Source: Sphaerisporangium fuscum
GTDB lineage: Bacteria; Actinomycetota; Actinomycetes; Streptosporangiales; Streptosporangiaceae
Direction: 5' to 3'
Assembly: GCF_018531465.1 (NCBI RefSeq)
Contig: NZ_JAHDTF010000025.1
Span: 1 to 64,000, forward strand
Length of the DNA: 64,000 nucleotides
Of this stretch, positions 34,704-42,148 are shown in pieces (position 1 is the stretch's first letter; each line of letters opens with the position of its first letter). The translations under genes and the position numbers were made by a program. Under the pieces are notes generated by a model, which was not told the DNA's origin, did not search any database, and saw only the letters and a program-made list of their open reading frames with translations.

Positions 34704-34793
34704 ATGACGACAGAACAGAACACGCCCGCCCAGGTGTGGCCCGTCGTCCAGGGAGGCCTGAGCGTGCCGCCGACCGGCTTGGGGGCCCTCTAG
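34704..34793 (+). pseudogene. 29-codon leader or VOC-protein N-terminal remnant
   Basis: MTTEQNTPAQVWPVVQ matches the start of PhnB/VOC-family proteins (usual form MTT...TPAQVWPTLQARDA), after which the frame changes character and stops at 34791-34793. The stop TAG is followed directly by the ATG of the MFS gene. It may be a deletion scar joining a lost VOC gene to the exporter, now possibly working as a coupled leader peptide. Confidence 0.4.
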
Positions 34794-36059
34794 ATGACCG
34801 AGAACGAAAAGACCTCCGGCGAGTACCCCTGGCGTGCACGGACTGCCGTTCTGGCGCTAGGAACCTTCGTGGTCGGAACCGACGGATTCATCATCGTCGG
34901 CCTCCTGCCCGAGATCCACGAGACGCTGAACGTCAGTACCGCTGCGGCCGGTCAGATGGTGAGCGTATTCGCCGTCGCCTACGCGCTCCTGGGCCCTGTC
35001 CTCGCCGCACTCACCGGCAGGTGGCCCAGGCGCCGAGTCCTCGTGACCGGAGTCACGCTGCTCGCGGCGGGAAACGCCGTGACCGCGTCGGCACACGCTT
35101 ACGGGCTGGTCCTCGCCTCCCGCGTGCTGGCGGGTTCCGGCGCGGCGCTGTTCGTCGCCGGCGCCGTGGCCACGGCCGCGCACCTCGCCGGTGAACGACG
35201 CCGGGGCGGCTCCATCGCCATGGTGACCGCAGGGGCGACACTGTCGCTGGTGCTGGGTGCTCCGCTGGGCACGCTCATCGGCGGAGCGTGGGGGTGGCAG
35301 AAGGCGATATGGTTCGTCGCCGCGGTCGCCGGTGCCGTCGCGGTCGTCATCGCCGTCCTGCTGCCACCCATCACACTCGACCAAGGTGCGACATTGCGGC
35401 GGCGCGTCGCGCCGCTGACCGACCGACGGGTCCTGCGGATCCTGGTCGTCACCCTGCTGGCGTTCATCGGCATCTTTCTTCCCTTCACGTACATGAGCGT
35501 GGTCTTCGCGCCGGCCATCGGCGGTGGGCAAGCCCGGCTCGCGCTCCTGCTGCTGGTGTTCGGAGTCGCCGCCACGGCGGGAAACCTGACGGCCGGCTCA
35601 CTGGCCGATCGGTACGGCCCGCGGCGCATCGTCATCGGCGCCACCATGGCCGTCGCCGCGGTGTTCGTGGTCATGGTCCCGATCCGGGAGAACTTCATTC
35701 TCGTGGTGATCGCCGAGGCGTTCAGCGGCGTGGCGTCGTACTCGGTCATCGGACCGCAGCAGCATCGGATCATGGCCTACGCGTCTCCCGAAGGCACATC
35801 GCTCGTCACATCGCTGAACACCTCTACCGGCTACCTCGGCAACTTCCTGGCCAGCGGCATCGGAGCGGTCATTCTCACCACCACCGGCTCCACGGTCCTC
35901 CTGCTGCCCGTCGCCGCGGCCTTCGCCGCGTTCGCGGCGTTCCTCGCCTGGTGGCTGTCACGGCCTGCCCGGGACCCCGGCCGCAAGGCGGCTCGGCTGC
36001 CAGGCGCAAGGCGGGCTGGGCGCGAACCGGCCCGACCAGGTGGGCGGGTCAGTCGGTGA
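34794..36059 (+). CDS. DHA1-type MFS drug exporter (Cml/AraJ-like)
   Basis: The 421-residue transporter has twelve predicted membrane helices. TDGFIIVGLLPEI in helix 1 is the usual feature of the chloramphenicol/arabinose-efflux DHA1 subgroup, GRWPRRRVLVTG is the loop 2-3 motif, and LSLVLGAPLGTLIGGAWGWQ in helix 5 is motif C of antiporters. It exports drugs or metabolites using the proton gradient. It starts directly after the TAG of the short leader frame; its 3' end overlaps the convergent beta-lactamase-like gene by 11 bp. Confidence 0.92.
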   Translation: MTENEKTSGEYPWRARTAVLALGTFVVGTDGFIIVGLLPEIHETLNVSTAAAGQMVSVFAVAYALLGPVLAALTGRWPRRRVLVTGVTLLAAGNAVTASAHAYGLVLASRVLAGSGAALFVAGAVATAAHLAGERRRGGSIAMVTAGATLSLVLGAPLGTLIGGAWGWQKAIWFVAAVAGAVAVVIAVLLPPITLDQGATLRRRVAPLTDRRVLRILVVTLLAFIGIFLPFTYMSVVFAPAIGGGQARLALLLLVFGVAATAGNLTAGSLADRYGPRRIVIGATMAVAAVFVVMVPIRENFILVVIAEAFSGVASYSVIGPQQHRIMAYASPEGTSLVTSLNTSTGYLGNFLASGIGAVILTTTGSTVLLLPVAAAFAAFAAFLAWWLSRPARDPGRKAARLPGARRAGREPARPGGRVSR

Positions 36060-37281
36060 TCGCCTGGTAGAGCGTGGTCCAGAAGTCGTTGATGAGACGC
36101 ATCGAATCCGGGGTGGACATCCCGACCTGGGTGAGCAGGATTCCGGTGAGCCGCTTGTCCGGGTCGGCGTAGACGGTGGTGCCGGTTCCGCCGTCCCAGC
36201 CGAACTGGCCGACGGAGGCGTAGTCGCCGCGGTGGGTGCGCACCGCCATCCCGAAGCCCCAGCCGCCCTGTAGCCCCTGGCCGGACGACATGTGGACGAT
36301 GTTCCTGTACATGGCGTCCCGGGCGGCTTGCTGCTCCGGCGTGAGGCGGTTGGTCGTCATCAGCTCGACGGCGGGCCGGGACAGGATCCGCTCGCTGCCG
36401 TGCGTACCGCCGTTCAGCAGCATCCGGAAGTAGGCGTGGTAGTCGTCGACGGTGGAGACCAGCCCGCCGCCGCCGCCCTGGAAGGCCGGAGGCCGGCCGG
36501 CCCTTCCGCCTTCCGCCTCGTCCCACACGAGGAACTCTCCGGTCTGCGGGTCGGGCCCGTACAGGGGCGGCAGCCGGTCGATCTCGCCGGCGGGCACGTG
36601 GAAGCCGGTGTCCTTCATCCCCAGCGGATCGAGGACGCGTTCGCGCAGGAACGTCTCCAGCGGCCGGCCCGTGACCCTGGCGACGAGCACGCCCACCACC
36701 TCGTTGCTGAGGTCGTACTGCCACCGCTCTCCGGGCTGGTACGACAGCGGCAGCTCCCCGAGGCGGCGCATCCACTCGTCCGGGTCGGGCGCCGGTCCGG
36801 ACGCCACGCTGTAGTCGGTCCGCTCGAAGGTCGCGGCCCTGATCGGGGAGTCCAGCAACGCGAAGTCCACTCCGAGCCCGAACGTGGAGGTCAGCAGGTC
36901 CCGTACGGTGATCGGCCGTCGTGCCGGCACGGTGTCCTCCAGCGGTCCGTCGGGCCGCTTCAGTACCCGGCGGCCGGCGAGTTCGGGCAGCCACGGATCC
37001 ACCGGATCGTCCAGCCGCAGCCGGCACTCGTCGAGCAGGACCATCGCCGCCGCCATCGTGACCGGCTTGGACGTGGACGCCATCCGGAAGATCGTGTCCC
37101 GGCCCATCGGCGCGCCACCGTCATGACGCATCGTCCCGAGCGCCTCGACGTGCGTCTCCTCGTCCCGGCTGAACAGGGCGACGAGCCCGGGGATCTTCCC
37201 CGACTCGACATGCCGCGCCAGCACCTCACGCAACCTGCGCAGCCCTGCTTCGGAGAAGCCGCTGTTGCTGTTACCCACCAT
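36049..37281 (-). CDS. Serine hydrolase of the beta-lactamase/esterase (class C-like) family
   Basis: The 410-residue cytoplasmic protein has the penicillin-binding-like SxxK motif at Ser69-Lys72 (MASTSKPV) and a Tyr motif in WQYDLSNEVVGVL. The third motif near the C-terminus is FGWDGGTGTT, in place of KTG. PHP-like features such as LRDLLTSTFGLG are standard for EstB-type esterases. There is no signal peptide, so an intracellular esterase or amidase role is likelier than beta-lactam resistance. It is divergent from the MerR gene with a MerR-type dyad between them. Confidence 0.9.
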   Translation of the reverse strand: MVGNSNSGFSEAGLRRLREVLARHVESGKIPGLVALFSRDEETHVEALGTMRHDGGAPMGRDTIFRMASTSKPVTMAAAMVLLDECRLRLDDPVDPWLPELAGRRVLKRPDGPLEDTVPARRPITVRDLLTSTFGLGVDFALLDSPIRAATFERTDYSVASGPAPDPDEWMRRLGELPLSYQPGERWQYDLSNEVVGVLVARVTGRPLETFLRERVLDPLGMKDTGFHVPAGEIDRLPPLYGPDPQTGEFLVWDEAEGGRAGRPPAFQGGGGGLVSTVDDYHAYFRMLLNGGTHGSERILSRPAVELMTTNRLTPEQQAARDAMYRNIVHMSSGQGLQGGWGFGMAVRTHRGDYASVGQFGWDGGTGTTVYADPDKRLTGILLTQVGMSTPDSMRLINDFWTTLYQAITD

Positions 37282-37395
37282 GAATGGTCATCCCTTTGAA
37301 CGCGAGAGCAGGTGTTCGGCACAGCTCGAAAGCGCCACGGTGGCCCTGGTGGCCACCGGGCCCCTTCGAGGCGGCCATGCGGTGAGCCTGCACCC

Positions 37396-37408
37396 TGACC
37401 TAAGGTCA
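37396..37408. promoter_or_regulatory. MerR-type dyad
   Basis: TGACCT-A-AGGTCA (37396-37408) is a perfect 6-1-6 palindrome followed by a further AAGGTCAA half-repeat. Runs of this kind (tgACCTtaAGGTca) are typical in front of actinobacterial MerR regulators. It lies upstream of both the hydrolase (37281) and the MerR gene (37593). Confidence 0.6.
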
Positions 37409-37430
37409 AGGTCAACTTCTGCCGCGACGA

Positions 37431-37589
37431 ATGCGCGCTACCCTCGCCTCTGTGATTGCCCGCACCTCAGACCTCCCGGTGAGCGCGAAGGTCACCGGCG
37501 ACCACGGCTCGAACCCGCGCGAGGGCTTCCGCGCCGTGAACGGCCCGGTCCGCGGGGCCGCGGCCGCCCACGGTCCGGAGGTGCGCTGA
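37431..37589 (+). CDS. Small hypothetical ORF upstream of merR-like gene
   Basis: A 52-codon frame from the ATG at 37431 ends three bases before the MerR start. Its middle (NPREGFRAVNGPVRGAAAAHG) has no family I recognise. The spacing would allow translational coupling with the regulator, but it may equally be a remnant or untranslated leader. Confidence 0.25.
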   Translation: MRATLASVIARTSDLPVSAKVTGDHGSNPREGFRAVNGPVRGAAAAHGPEVR

Positions 37590-37592
37590 GCG

Positions 37593-38366
37593 ATGGCAGA
37601 CGGGCTCACGATCGGTCAGGCGGCGTCGTTCGTCGGCGTCACGATCAAGACCGTGCGGCACTATCACCGGCTCGGCCTGGTCGCCGAGCCGGAACGTGAC
37701 GGTTCCGGCTACCGGCGTTACCGATCGGCCGACCTGCTCCGGCTGGTCCAGATCCGGACCCTGGCCGGGGCCGGCGTGCCGCTGGCCGAGATCGGTGACC
37801 TGCTCGACGCCGATCCCGAGCGGTTCGCCGCCGCCCTTGACGACGTCCATCGCCGGCTCACCGAACGCATCGAGGATTTGATCGCGCGCCGCGACACGCT
37901 GCAGCGGCTCGCCCACGGCGACCGGGTCCTGCTGTCCGACCGGGCCTGTGCGGTCTTGGACCGACTCGTCGACCTCGGTTTCGGCCCCGACTACGTGGCC
38001 GCTCAACGGGAGGCTCTGGTACTGACCCGGGCGCTGATTCCGGCGATCTTCGACAGCTTCCTGGCGCAGCTCGAACGTTCGCTCGACGACCCCGAGCTGG
38101 TCGAGCTGACCAGGCGCGGCCTGGATGCGAGGTCCTGGGATCCGGACGACCCGCGCATCGAGGAGCTGGCCTCCGCGCTGGCCGGCAAACTGCTGGCCGA
38201 CCGTGCGGTGCTGGCGATGCCCGCCGGGTTCGGGAACCAGTCCGACGCCGCCGCCCGGTACGGACTGGTCAATCACCACCGAGAAGAGGAGCCGTCCATC
38301 GGCCGGCTGAACGCGCTGGTCGAGGCGAACCTGCGCGCGGCCGGCGTCCACGTCCCTCATCAGTGA
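37593..38366 (+). CDS. MerR-family transcriptional regulator
   Basis: The 257-residue regulator starts LTIGQAASFVGVTIKTVRHYHRLGLVAEPERDGSGYRRYRSADLLRLVQIRTLAGAGVPLAEIGDLL, a standard MerR winged helix. The coiled-coil dimer helix follows (RFAAALDDVHRRLTERIEDLIARRDTLQRL), and residues 105-257 form an extra helical effector domain as in multidrug-sensing members. No metal-binding cysteines are seen in the expected loop; the ligand is probably organic. Confidence 0.92.
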   Translation: MADGLTIGQAASFVGVTIKTVRHYHRLGLVAEPERDGSGYRRYRSADLLRLVQIRTLAGAGVPLAEIGDLLDADPERFAAALDDVHRRLTERIEDLIARRDTLQRLAHGDRVLLSDRACAVLDRLVDLGFGPDYVAAQREALVLTRALIPAIFDSFLAQLERSLDDPELVELTRRGLDARSWDPDDPRIEELASALAGKLLADRAVLAMPAGFGNQSDAAARYGLVNHHREEEPSIGRLNALVEANLRAAGVHVPHQ

Positions 38367-38399
38367 CGGCCGCCCACCAGGCGCCGACCTGGGGCAAGA

Positions 38400-38861
38400 T
38401 CATGCACGGGTGCCGAGGACGTCCTCCTGGTTCAGGAGACGGAGCAGGCGGCGCATGCTCAGCGGAACGCCGGCCAGCCGGGCCGAGCGGTCGCGGCACA
38501 GGCCGATCAGCATGCGCAGGCCGGCGAGGTCGACGAACTCCAGCTGGGCGACGTCGACGGTCAGGACCCCCTCCCCCGCCCTGACCTGCGTCAGCGTCCG
38601 AGCGACCGGCGGGGTGTTGCCGGCGTCGAGCTCGCCGACCAGCCGGACCACGCCTCCCCGAGGGAGCGGGCTGTAGGTGATGCGGAGCGTGCGATCGAGA
38701 TGGAGCACCGCCTCGATGAGACCGGCGTCCGGTGCGGGCTTGTCGTTGATCGTCACGGAGGCGCCCTCGGTTGTGGCCGGCTTCCGGCCGGCGTTGCCGA
38801 CGGCCGGCGTGCCCAGGGATGATGAAGCGGCCCCGGAGGGGCGGTGCTGTGTGAGAGCCAT
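38400..38861 (-). CDS. STAS-domain protein lacking the phosphorylatable serine
   Basis: The start at 38861 behind AGGGGGA gives 153 residues. After a disordered 45-residue N-terminus, residues 58-150 are a STAS domain (VVRLVGELDAGNTPPVARTLTQV, VLTVDVAQLEFVDLAGLRMLIGL). In SpoIIAA-like antagonists the loop reads D-S-S-G with a phosphorylated Ser; here it is Asp111-Leu-Ala-Gly. Such a protein cannot be controlled by the usual anti-sigma kinase on that site. It is divergent from the winged-helix gene at 39035 and the two share a gap with an inverted repeat. Confidence 0.85.
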   Translation of the reverse strand: MALTQHRPSGAASSSLGTPAVGNAGRKPATTEGASVTINDKPAPDAGLIEAVLHLDRTLRITYSPLPRGGVVRLVGELDAGNTPPVARTLTQVRAGEGVLTVDVAQLEFVDLAGLRMLIGLCRDRSARLAGVPLSMRRLLRLLNQEDVLGTRA

Positions 38862-38930
38862 GCGGTCCCCCTGGCTGTGTGGGCATCTAGGCACAAACCT
38901 GGGCATTTCAACCATACGCTGGAACAACGA

Positions 38931-38966
38931 TACACGAAAGACCGTTCCTGTATAGTACTTCGTGTA
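38931..38966. promoter_or_regulatory. Inverted repeat in the STAS/winged-helix gap
   Basis: TACACGAA (38931-38938) and TTCGTGTA (38959-38966) are perfect 8-bp inverted arms with 20 bp between. The central TGTATAGTA resembles a -10 element. This is a likely operator for the winged-helix protein encoded at 39035. Confidence 0.6.
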
Positions 38967-39034
38967 GCGACGTCCGGCCATGTCCGTTTCTGGGGCATGT
39001 GTCTACTGATGCCGGGATCACGGGATAACGCGAC

Positions 39035-39373
39035 GTGGCCGCTAAAAGCATCGACGAGCGTTCGTCCTCCTGGACGTTCCTGACCCACCACGCCCGCGTC
39101 CTGCTGGAGATCGCCCGCAACCCGCAGACGCGGCTGCGCGACATCGCCGCCGTCATCGGCATCACCGAGCGCGCGGTGCAGGGCATCGTGAGCGACCTGC
39201 ACCAGGAGGGCTACCTTTCCCGATCCAAGATCGGCCGCCGCAACCGCTATACGATCAATCCTGATCGGGGCTTCCGCTACCCGACGGAGTCGAACGTGCC
39301 CATCGGCGTACTGCTGGACATCTTCACGCGCCACCAGCGAGCACGCGACACCGATCAGACGCCGGGATCGTAG
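39035..39373 (+). CDS. Winged-helix MarR/ArsR-like DNA-binding protein
   Basis: The GTG start gives 112 residues that are almost entirely a winged helix: SWTFLTHHARVLLEIARNPQTRLRDIAAVIGITERAVQGIVSDLHQEGYLSRSKIGRRNRYTIN. The ITERAVQGIVSDL recognition helix and the GRRNRY wing are clear. A short tail (FRYPTESNVPIGVLLDIFTRHQ) may dimerise. Homologues occur beside STAS or anti-sigma-antagonist genes in actinomycetes, as here. It is the best candidate to regulate itself and the STAS gene. Confidence 0.88.
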   Translation: MAAKSIDERSSSWTFLTHHARVLLEIARNPQTRLRDIAAVIGITERAVQGIVSDLHQEGYLSRSKIGRRNRYTINPDRGFRYPTESNVPIGVLLDIFTRHQRARDTDQTPGS

Positions 39374-39519
39374 ACCGTGCTTCACCAGGAGCGAAGGACA
39401 CGAATGCGAGGCGATCCGGTGCCGGGGCAGGCGGGAGCGCCGCGCGGCCGCTCTGCGGCGATTCCAGCGGCGGGGCTACCCCGGATGACCGGCGGCCGCC
39501 CGGACCGCCCCCGTGCGCG

Positions 39520-40599
39520 TCAGGCCGTGAGCACCCGCCACGGCCGGTCTCGTGCCTCCAGCGGGGATCCGTCGGCGACGCGAGCCGTCCGGCCCGCGGG
39601 TTCGAGCACGATCGTGGACAGCGTGGCCCAGCGCTCCCCGAACGGCAGGGTCATGTCCGGCACGCAGCACAGCGGCGGCTGGCCCGGGCCGGAGCAGAGG
39701 AAGCCGAGCAGTCCGGCCGCGTCCCGCGGTCGCGGGCCGCGTGCGAGGCGGGCGGCGATGAGGTCGTAACGCTCGCCGGAATCCGGCTGGTAGAGCTCGT
39801 TCTTCTCGCCCGCCCGGGGTTCCGGGGAGAGGAAGTGGTTGGTGCGGATGACGGTCCCGCCGACCGGCTCGACGACGAACACCCCGATCGGGGTGATGTC
39901 GGCGGTGACGGCCGTCTCCCGATCGAAAAGGGTGAACGAGCTCGACGCGCTGACGGACGCCGATCGCACGAGGTCGAGCGCCTCCCCCACCGACCCCGCC
40001 TCCTCCAGCACGGTGGCGGCGAGGAGGTGTACCGGAACCCCGCCGACGCCGTCCGCGCGGTGACCGAGGATGTTGAAGTGCAGCGCGAGCCCGGCGCTGT
40101 TGACGCCGACCTTGCCGAGGATGCCGTGCTCGGTGAGCCCGACCACGTCGTGCCGGCCACCGCGCACCTCGTGCGTGTGCCAGTACGGTGCGAGCTCGAC
40201 GTGCCAGTCCCAGGTCTGCGCTCCGAAGGTACGCGGGCCGCTCCCGCCGGGTTCGAGGCGCCGGACGATGGTCGAGCACTCGCCGGGACGGCCCTGCCCG
40301 CTCTGCGCCAGGAGTTCGGTGCGCGCGTTGAGCGCGTAGACCTGCCAGGGGTCGATCCCGGCGCCCGCGGCGACGCCGTCCATCTCCTTCCGCAGGCGCG
40401 GGCGGAACGCGTCGATCACCTCCGCCGTACGGAGCGCGTCCTCGCGGACGCGCTCCTCGCTCAGCCCGGCCAGGCGGAAGAGCTCGATGTAGAGGCCGAG
40501 CCCGCCGGGGAGGGCGTCGCGGAGCCGTTCGCCGCGTTCCTCGCCACGGCCGAAGGGGTCGGACGCGCTGACGACGATGTGTGGCCTTTCGGGGTTCAT
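39520..40599 (-). CDS. C45-family acyltransferase/peptidase (acyl-CoA:6-APA acyltransferase-like)
   Basis: The 359-residue Ntn-type protein has the C45 signature: RPRLRKEMDGVAAGAGIDPWQVYALNARTELL, then the candidate nucleophile Cys108 in GECSTIV, then FGAQTWDWH and GLTEHGILGKVGVNSAGLALHFN. Family members self-cleave before this Cys and act as amidohydrolases or acyltransferases. The gene sits upstream of, and on the same strand as, the TetR gene that borders the urease-like cluster, so it may process a nitrogenous acyl compound feeding that cluster. The substrate is unknown. Confidence 0.88.
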   Translation of the reverse strand: MNPERPHIVVSASDPFGRGEERGERLRDALPGGLGLYIELFRLAGLSEERVREDALRTAEVIDAFRPRLRKEMDGVAAGAGIDPWQVYALNARTELLAQSGQGRPGECSTIVRRLEPGGSGPRTFGAQTWDWHVELAPYWHTHEVRGGRHDVVGLTEHGILGKVGVNSAGLALHFNILGHRADGVGGVPVHLLAATVLEEAGSVGEALDLVRSASVSASSSFTLFDRETAVTADITPIGVFVVEPVGGTVIRTNHFLSPEPRAGEKNELYQPDSGERYDLIAARLARGPRPRDAAGLLGFLCSGPGQPPLCCVPDMTLPFGERWATLSTIVLEPAGRTARVADGSPLEARDRPWRVLTA

Positions 40600-40721
40600 C
40601 TCTTCCTTCGTTCGGGTTCAGCCGTGCCGCGGGGCGGTGAGCATCTGCTCCGGCCGCACCGGTGTGGTCCCGCGCTCCTCCACGGGACGGCGCAACTGCG
40701 CGCGCCGGGTCCGGTGCGGGC

Positions 40722-41318
40722 TCAGGCGAGTTCGCGGCGCATGGACGCGAGCACGGTCTCCTTCGCCCAGGACGCGTCGTGGCCCGGTATGCCGAGCAGG
40801 ACGTCGTTGCTCAGGCCGTCCATGAGTCGGCAGTGCCTGGCCGCGAAGTCCTCGGCCGCCTCCGCGTCGAGGTCCGACAGCCCGCGCACGATGGCGGCCA
40901 GTTCGGCGGCCCAGGAGCGGAAGAAGCCGTCGAGCCGGAGCAGCGTCTCCTCGTCCTCGGGCGGCCGGGCGACGACCTGCGCCCACAGCCGCCAGCGCAC
41001 GTCCTGTGGTCCTTGTGGCAGGTAGAGCTCGACCAGGCGGTCCAGCGCCGCGTGGGGGTCCAGGCGAGCCAGCTCGGCCCGGCGGCGCTCGTCGAGGTCG
41101 GCCTCGCTCATGAGCAGTGTGGAGACGAGGATGCGATCGCGGCTGCCGAAGTAGTAGAGCACGTGGCTCGTGCTCATCCCGGCCCGGTCGGCGATGTCCT
41201 TGATCCGTAACCGGGTGAAGCCGACCTCCTCGATCGCCAGCAGGACGGCCTTGAGCACGTGCGCCCGCATGTCGGGGCGCTCCAGGGTGATCTTCGACTC
41301 CCGCACCATGCGCCTCAC
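40722..41318 (-). CDS. TetR-family regulator of the urease-like cluster
   Basis: A GTG at 41318 with AAAGG eight bases upstream gives 198 residues; an ATG three codons later is the alternative. The HTH is at residues 15-65 (DMRAHVLKAVLLAIEEVGFTRLRIKDIADRAGMSTSHVLYYFGSRDRIL), and the C-terminal part (VRWRLWAQVVARPPEDEETLLRLDGFFRSW) is of the BetI-like kind. It is divergent from the fused urease gamma-beta gene, with a 6-1-6 palindrome between, and lies 122 bp upstream of the C45 gene, so it could control both sides. Confidence 0.9.
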   Translation of the reverse strand: MRRMVRESKITLERPDMRAHVLKAVLLAIEEVGFTRLRIKDIADRAGMSTSHVLYYFGSRDRILVSTLLMSEADLDERRRAELARLDPHAALDRLVELYLPQGPQDVRWRLWAQVVARPPEDEETLLRLDGFFRSWAAELAAIVRGLSDLDAEAAEDFAARHCRLMDGLSNDVLLGIPGHDASWAKETVLASMRRELA

Positions 41319-41362
41319 CGTAGTGCCTTTCGTCCTGATTCGCGGTCAAATATAGACCTGTG

Positions 41363-41375
41363 CTCAAACTTTGAG
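41363..41375. promoter_or_regulatory. Palindrome between TetR and urease-like operon
   Basis: CTCAAA-C-TTTGAG (41363-41375) is a perfect 6-1-6 dyad in the 152-bp divergent gap, followed at 41379 by GGTTCAAACC, another small dyad. The spacing fits repressor sites over both promoters. Confidence 0.6.
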
Positions 41376-41470
41376 TACGGTTCAAACCCTGTCGGCTCCG
41401 ATGCCCGGCGGGCCCGTGGTCCCGTGTCTTCGTGATGCCGCGCCGCTCCCCGACCCGATCCGGAGGAAGA

Positions 41471-42148
41471 GTGAGACTGACGCCCACTGAGCGGGATCGG
41501 CTGCTGTTGTTCACGGCGGCCGAGCTGGCCCGTTCCCGGCGGGCCAGGGGCCTGCGGCTCAACGTGCCCGAAGCCACGGCACTGATCGCGGACACCGTCT
41601 GCGAGGCCGCCCGCGGAGGCGCCCGGCTCGCCGAGGCGATCGAGGCGGGCCGCGGCGTGCTGGGCCCGGACGACGTGCTGCCCGGCGTGCCGGACGTCCT
41701 GACCGAGATCCAGGTCGAGGCGGTGTACGACGACGGCTCCCGGCTGGCGGTGGTCACCGACCCGTTCGGCGGCGGCTCCCTGGGCCCCGACGCCCCGGGC
41801 GCCCTCCTCGCGGCCGACCACCCGGAGGAGGCACCCGAGACCGTCCAGGTCGAGGTCGTCAACACCGCGTCCGTGCCGATCAGCGTGACCTCGCACTTCC
41901 ACTTCTTCGAGGTCAACCCGCGGCTGCGCTTCGACCGCGCCCTCGCCTACGGCCGCCGCCTGGCCGTACCCGCGGGCTCGACGATCCGGTTCGAGCCCGG
42001 CGTCACCCGTGAGGTGCCGCTCGTCGCGATCGGGGGCGGGCGGGTGGCCATCGGATTCGCCGGGCTGGTGGACGGGCCGCTGGACGCGCCCGGCGCGTTC
42101 GAGACGGCGATCGAGCGGGCCCGCGAGTGCGGATATCTGGGGGCGTGA
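41471..42148 (+). CDS. ureAB: Fused urease gamma-beta subunit (divergent type)
   Basis: A GTG start directly behind GGAGGAAGA gives 225 residues. Residues 1-95 match urease gamma (RLTPTERDRLLLFTAAELARSRRARGLRLNVPEATALIADTVCEAARGG ... VLPGVPDVLTEIQVEAVYDDG). Residues 125-225 match urease beta (VEVVNTASVPISVTSHFHFFEVNPRLRFDRALAYGRRLAVPAGSTIRFEPG). The fused form is known from some bacterial ureases. Its stop overlaps the alpha-subunit start (TGATG), so the two are made together. Here it belongs to a divergent urease paralogue. Confidence 0.92.
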   Translation: MRLTPTERDRLLLFTAAELARSRRARGLRLNVPEATALIADTVCEAARGGARLAEAIEAGRGVLGPDDVLPGVPDVLTEIQVEAVYDDGSRLAVVTDPFGGGSLGPDAPGALLAADHPEEAPETVQVEVVNTASVPISVTSHFHFFEVNPRLRFDRALAYGRRLAVPAGSTIRFEPGVTREVPLVAIGGGRVAIGFAGLVDGPLDAPGAFETAIERARECGYLGA

